Shown in pieces: positions 59,559 to 64,000 of a stretch of DNA of 64,000 bases (position 1 is its first letter; every line of letters begins with the position of its first letter). The stretch is taken from the NCBI RefSeq assembly GCF_002994005.1, contig NZ_POSN01000004.1, positions 124,001-188,000 on the forward strand, read 5' to 3'. The DNA comes from Apilactobacillus quenuiae. Lineage in GTDB: Bacteria > Bacillota > Bacilli > Lactobacillales > Lactobacillaceae. Position numbers and translations under genes: made by a program. Below the pieces are notes generated by a model. The model was not told the DNA's origin and did no database searches. It saw only the letters and a list, made by a program, of their open reading frames with translations.

Positions 59559-62174
59559 ATGGTAAAATCAGCTAAATTAACCCCAATGATGGAACAATAT
59601 CAAAAAGTTAAAGATCAATATAAAGATGCTTTTTTATTTTATCGTTTAGGTGACTTTTATGAAATGTTTGATGATGATGCTATAAAAGGTGCACAAATAT
59701 TGGAATTAACTTTAACTGCTAGAAATAAAAATTCTAGTAATCCAATACCAATGTGTGGAATTCCGCATAAAGCAGTTGAATCCTACATTAACACTTTGGT
59801 AGATAAAGGTTATAAAGTAGCCATTTGTGAACAAATGGAAGATCCTAGGTCTGCAAAAGGAATGGTTAAACGTGCAGTTACACAATTATTAACACCTGGA
59901 ACAAGGACTGAAACGGGTGCTGCAAATGCAAAAAATAATAACTATTTAACGGCTTTAGAATATGATAAAAATAGTGAAAAATATGGTTTTGCTTATGCTG
60001 AATTATCTACAGGTGAACTAAAAACTAGTGTTTTAAGTAATATTGATACTTTAATTAATGAAATTATGAATTTACAAACTAAAGAAATTATTGTTGGTGA
60101 TAATGTATCAAAAGATGATATTAATACCTTTAAAAAATTAGGTGTTTTAGTTTCGCATCAATCTGATATTGATGTTAACGATAGTATGAGTGACTTAACT
60201 AATAATTTGCTTAATACTTTAGAAAAAAAGACAACTGAACTTTTGATTACTTATGTTATCAAGACTCAAAAGCGTAGTTTATCTCATATGAAAGCCGCAG
60301 ATTCGTATCGCCCTGCAGAGTTTTTAAAATTAGATCATAATTCACAATATAATTTAGAATTAACCAAGAATATTCGTACTAATAAAAAGTCTGGAAGCTT
60401 ATTGTGGTTATTGGATGAAACCAAAACTGCAATGGGCGGTCGTAAACTTAAAACATGGCTGGATCGTCCATTAATAGTTAAAAATCAAATTATTAAACGT
60501 CAAAATGCGGTTCAAGAGCTACTGGATCATTATTATGAACGTAATGAAATTAGTGATATTTTGGTTAAAGTTTATGATTTAGAAAGACTAGCCGGTAAGG
60601 TTTCTTTTGGATCTGTTAATGGCCGTGATTTGATTCAATTGCGATCTTCTTTGGAACAAATACCTAAGCTGAGGTATGAAATAACATCAATTGATTCTGA
60701 TTCTTTTAATAATATTTATGATTTATTGGATCCAGTTGATGATGTTGCTCAAATGATTCATGAATCTATTACTGAAGAACCACCAATTTCAGTTACTGAT
60801 GGTGATTTGATTAAAGATGGATATAATAAAACTTTAGATGATTATCGTGATGCGATGAATAACGGTAAAAAATGGATTGCTGAGTTGGAGAATAAAGAAC
60901 GTAAGACAACTGGCATTAACAATCTTAAAATTGGATATAATCATGTTTTTGGCTACTATATTGAAGTTTCTAAAGCTAATTTAAATAAGTTACCGGAAGA
61001 TCGTTACGAGCGAAAACAAACATTAACTAACGCTGAAAGATTTTCCACTCCAGAATTAAAAGAAAAAGAAAAACTAATTATTGAAGCACAAGAGAAATCC
61101 AAAACCTTAGAATATGACATATTTAGCAAAGTACGTGAAAATGTAAAAAAATCAATTAAAAGGTTACAAAAATTAGCAAATGCAGTTTCGACAATTGATG
61201 TTTTACAAAGTTTTGCAGTCATATCCGAGAATTATCGTTTAGTTAAACCATCTTTGAATGATAATCATGATTTAGAAATTGTCGATGGTCGTCACCCAGT
61301 AGTTGAAAAAGTGATGGGGCACCAATCTTACGTTCCTAATAATGTTAAGATGAATCCTGATACGAACGTATTGCTAATTACTGGTCCCAATATGTCTGGT
61401 AAAAGTACTTATATGCGTCAACTAGCATTAGCAGTCATTATGACTCAGATTGGATGCTTTGTGGCTGCTAAATCAGCTCAAATGCCAGTTTTTGATCAAA
61501 TATTTACTAGAATTGGTGCTGCTGACGATTTAATTTCTGGTGAAAGTACATTTATGGTTGAAATGAAAGAATCAAATGAAGCCATTCAAAATGCCACAGA
61601 TAATAGTTTAATATTATTTGATGAAATTGGTCGTGGAACTGCTACTTATGATGGGATGGCATTAGCCCAATCAATCATTGAATATGTTCACAATAATATT
61701 CATGCTAAAACTTTGTTTTCCACTCATTATCATGAGTTAACTGATTTAGAAAATACTTTACAGCATTTAACTAATGTTCATGTTGGGGCTATTGAGAAAA
61801 ATGGTGAACTTGTATTTTTGCATAAGGTTAAACAAGGAGCTGCTGATAAGTCTTATGGTATTCATGTTGCCAAACTAGCAGGTTTGCCTGATAATTTATT
61901 ATCACGTGCAGATAATATCTTAGAGCAACTTGAGAATGATAAAAATGATGATAAGGTTATGAATATTGAAGCCTCACCAATTTCCGAAGATAATATTAAA
62001 AATGATGAAGAGCAACAATTATCATTGTTCAATGATAATAGTGCGAAGAATAAGAAATACAACACTTCAAATGTTAAAATTATTAATGACATTAAGAACA
62101 TGGATTTAATGTCCAAAACACCAATGGAAATTATGAATGCTGTTTATAAATGGAAACAAAAAATTGAAAAATAA
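59559..62174 (+). CDS. mutS: DNA mismatch repair protein MutS
   Basis: 871 residues: mismatch-binding N terminus with the Phe-x-Glu motif in DFYEMFDDD, core, clamp, and the C-terminal ATPase (Walker [10 protein letters not shown] at 609-617, Walker [17 protein letters not shown], switch FSTHYHEL). AAGGTAGGT precedes ATG 59559. mutL follows 17 bases on. Confidence 0.97.
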   Translation: MVKSAKLTPMMEQYQKVKDQYKDAFLFYRLGDFYEMFDDDAIKGAQILELTLTARNKNSSNPIPMCGIPHKAVESYINTLVDKGYKVAICEQMEDPRSAKGMVKRAVTQLLTPGTRTETGAANAKNNNYLTALEYDKNSEKYGFAYAELSTGELKTSVLSNIDTLINEIMNLQTKEIIVGDNVSKDDINTFKKLGVLVSHQSDIDVNDSMSDLTNNLLNTLEKKTTELLITYVIKTQKRSLSHMKAADSYRPAEFLKLDHNSQYNLELTKNIRTNKKSGSLLWLLDETKTAMGGRKLKTWLDRPLIVKNQIIKRQNAVQELLDHYYERNEISDILVKVYDLERLAGKVSFGSVNGRDLIQLRSSLEQIPKLRYEITSIDSDSFNNIYDLLDPVDDVAQMIHESITEEPPISVTDGDLIKDGYNKTLDDYRDAMNNGKKWIAELENKERKTTGINNLKIGYNHVFGYYIEVSKANLNKLPEDRYERKQTLTNAERFSTPELKEKEKLIIEAQEKSKTLEYDIFSKVRENVKKSIKRLQKLANAVSTIDVLQSFAVISENYRLVKPSLNDNHDLEIVDGRHPVVEKVMGHQSYVPNNVKMNPDTNVLLITGPNMSGKSTYMRQLALAVIMTQIGCFVAAKSAQMPVFDQIFTRIGAADDLISGESTFMVEMKESNEAIQNATDNSLILFDEIGRGTATYDGMALAQSIIEYVHNNIHAKTLFSTHYHELTDLENTLQHLTNVHVGAIEKNGELVFLHKVKQGAADKSYGIHVAKLAGLPDNLLSRADNILEQLENDKNDDKVMNIEASPISEDNIKNDEEQQLSLFNDNSAKNKKYNTSNVKIINDIKNMDLMSKTPMEIMNAVYKWKQKIEK

Positions 62175-62191
62175 TGAATGGAGGGGATTAT

Positions 62192-64000
62192 TTGTCAAAA
62201 ATTCATGAATTAACACCGATATTAGCGGATCAGATTGCTGCTGGTGAAGTTGTCGAAAGACCTGCTTCAGTAATTAAAGAATTAGTAGAAAATTCTATCG
62301 ATGCCAAAAGTACGCAGATTGATATCAATGTTGAAGATTCTGGATTAAAAAGCATGCAAGTGGTTGATGATGGTATAGGAATTGAAAGTGATGATATTAA
62401 ATTGGCTTTTAAACGTCATGCTACTAGCAAGATTAATAATCCTCAGGATTTATTTAAAGTCCATTCATTAGGATTTCGAGGTGAAGCATTGCCTTCTATT
62501 GCATCTGTTTCTGATGTTCAATTAAAAACTTCTACTGGAGATGAAGGGACTAAAATTCATATTAGAGGAAGTAAGATTGAATCCATTATGCCTTCTGAAT
62601 CCAGAAGGGGGACATCAATTACAGTTAGTGATCTATTTTATAATACACCAGCAAGATTGAAATATATGAAATCATTGCAAACTGAGTTAGCTAAGATTAC
62701 TAATATTGTTGATAGATTAGCAATTGGTCATCCTGATATTGCTTTTTCGCTTGTTCATAATAATCGAGAATTAATTCGTACTTCTGGTCGTAACAATCTC
62801 CAACAAGTGATTGGAGATATTTATGGTGCTAGAAATTTAAAACGGATTATTAAAATTGATAATCAAGATGATGATTTTAAGATTAATGGCTATATTAGTT
62901 TGCCAGAATTAACCAGGGCATCTAGAAATTACGTTACTATTATTTTAAATGGTCGTTATGTAAAAAATTATAATATTTTTAAAGCTCTAACTGATGGATA
63001 TGGTTCTAAACTAATGGTTGGACGCTATCCTATTGTTACTTTAAATATCAATTTAGATCCTACTTTAATTGATGTTAATGTTCATCCAACTAAACAAACA
63101 GTTCGTATTAGTAAGGAAGAACAATTATGTAATTTGATTTCTAAAACTGTTTATGATGCCATTTTTCCAAAAAACTTGATTCCTGATGTGATGAATCGAG
63201 ATCGAGCGGTTAAGCCTCATTATGAAACTAGTCAAATGCAAATGGATCTAAATAAAGCATCAACTCACTATTCTACAAATAATATTGAAAAGTTAAAAGA
63301 TAGCAATACACCATCCGATTTAGATAATATAATTGATAATTCAGTTAAATCAGATGTTGAATCTAGTGACGTTGAAAATTCGATCATTGTCAAAAATAGG
63401 TCTGATTTAAGTAATCCTTCAGTAAAAAAGTTTGCAGAAAAATATGATAATGAATCTGATATTTTACCATTTGATAAAAACAAAGAGCAGTTAATGTCAG
63501 ATGATGATAATCCTACTGATGAAAAAGAAGGCCGTTTTCCTAATCTACGTTATATTGGGCAATTACATGGAACTTATTTGATTACTGAGTCAGATAATGG
63601 AATGTATATATTAGATCAACATGCTGCCCAAGAAAGAATTAATTATGAAAAGTTTAGGACTGAAATTGGGGATGTTTCAGATGATCAACAAAATTTGTTA
63701 GTTCCAATAGTTCTTGATTATCCAGCACCAGATGCAATTATTATTAAACAAAAGATTGATGTTTTGCATAGTGTTGGGATTAACATTGAGATTTTTGGTA
63801 AAAATAGCTTTGTAGTTAAACAACATCCAACTTGGATTAAGGGTTCTGACGAAGAAGAAACAATTCGATCAATGATTGATTGGGTTATTGCAAATAAAAA
63901 GATATCAATTGCAGCTTTTCGTGCTAAAACTGCAATTATGATGAGTTGCAAACGTGCAATAAAAGCTAATCATCATCTAGATCGAAAACAAGCAATTAAT
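62192..64000 (+). CDS. mutL: DNA mismatch repair protein MutL, 5' part
   Basis: 603 codons are visible and the frame is open at the window edge. N-terminal GHKL ATPase: IAAGEVVERPASVIKELVEN, DDGIGI, RHATSK and GFRGEAL. After a variable acidic linker (about 335-445) comes the C-terminal domain with the metal-dependent endonuclease motif DQHAAQERINYE, so strand nicking without MutH is expected. TTG 62192 is the start, with GGAGGGG upstream; the protein begins SKIHELTPILADQIAAGE. Confidence 0.95.
   Translation, partial: MSKIHELTPILADQIAAGEVVERPASVIKELVENSIDAKSTQIDINVEDSGLKSMQVVDDGIGIESDDIKLAFKRHATSKINNPQDLFKVHSLGFRGEALPSIASVSDVQLKTSTGDEGTKIHIRGSKIESIMPSESRRGTSITVSDLFYNTPARLKYMKSLQTELAKITNIVDRLAIGHPDIAFSLVHNNRELIRTSGRNNLQQVIGDIYGARNLKRIIKIDNQDDDFKINGYISLPELTRASRNYVTIILNGRYVKNYNIFKALTDGYGSKLMVGRYPIVTLNINLDPTLIDVNVHPTKQTVRISKEEQLCNLISKTVYDAIFPKNLIPDVMNRDRAVKPHYETSQMQMDLNKASTHYSTNNIEKLKDSNTPSDLDNIIDNSVKSDVESSDVENSIIVKNRSDLSNPSVKKFAEKYDNESDILPFDKNKEQLMSDDDNPTDEKEGRFPNLRYIGQLHGTYLITESDNGMYILDQHAAQERINYEKFRTEIGDVSDDQQNLLVPIVLDYPAPDAIIIKQKIDVLHSVGINIEIFGKNSFVVKQHPTWIKGSDEEETIRSMIDWVIANKKISIAAFRAKTAIMMSCKRAIKANHHLDRKQAIN

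Noticed and set aside
62192-64000. Truncated MutL
   Set aside because: The frame is open to the window edge with the C-terminal endonuclease motif present; the cut is the window limit, not a gene break.

Overview
The window is a continuous stretch of chromosome from a low-G+C Gram-positive bacterium, almost certainly a member of the Lactobacillaceae. The signs are an AT-rich coding sequence, strong AGGAGG-type ribosome binding sites, frequent TTG starts, MurT/GatD (Gram-positive lipid II amidation), EzrA, RodZ, MinCD, three T-box leaders, and core gene orders of lactobacilli (tdk-prfA-prmC-ywlC-glyA-upp-atp; murA-mbl-yidD-rodA; mreBCD-minCD; ymfF-ymfH-rodZ-pgsA-cinA-recA-rny-ymdB-mutS-mutL). 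The D-Ala ligase has Phe where D-Ala-D-Ala ligases have Tyr. This fits the vancomycin-resistant D-lactate group of lactobacilli rather than the L. acidophilus group. Strong AT bias suggests something like Fructilactobacillus or Apilactobacillus, but that is inference.

Layout. 1-3360: end of a heterodimeric multidrug ABC exporter and a serine hydrolase. 3364-5423 (minus): murT-gatD. 5599-11127: tdk, prfA, prmC, ywlC, glyA, upp. 11361-17786: the F1Fo ATP synthase operon atpBEFHAGDC. 17889-22305: cell-wall and shape genes (DUF1146, murA, mbl, yidD, DUF2969, rodA). 22313-25187: Met T-box and metNPQ. 25230-28425: an accessory GntR/YtrA-type ABC module with a palindromic operator and three tandem paralogous membrane proteins, one internally deleted. 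28490-31157: ddl, tag and an XRE/helical-repeat regulator with its own palindrome. 31307-35230 (minus): usp, a small membrane protein, rarA, yueI; then rpsD with a structured leader, and msrC. 35386-40196: ezrA, iscS-like, thiI, tpx. 40225-44498: Val T-box, valS, folC. 44639-48602: mreBCD-minCD. 48655-51091: His-type T-box and an amino-acid ABC importer. 51095-64000: M16 peptidase pair, rodZ, pgsA, a short cinA, SOS-boxed recA, rny, ymdB, mutS and the 5' part of mutL.

Most genes are conserved housekeeping functions. Cell envelope and shape dominate: lipid II amidation, MurA, SEDS/MreB elongation, Ddl, Min and EzrA. Amino-acid supply is controlled by tRNA-sensing T-boxes.

The most surprising observation is in rny (57086-58651). 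The protein is full length with intact membrane anchor, coiled coil and KH domain, but the HD nuclease centre is altered at several conserved metal-site positions: HD is HE, the HHGD motif is DDEN, and the later Asp is Asn. This predicts an RNase Y with an altered or lost nuclease activity, next to an intact YmdB. Other points of interest are the YtrA-type module, the F-type Ddl, the CinA protein lacking its N-terminal domain, and several palindromes and leader RNAs. I saw no rRNA, tRNA, insertion sequence, prophage or CRISPR array.
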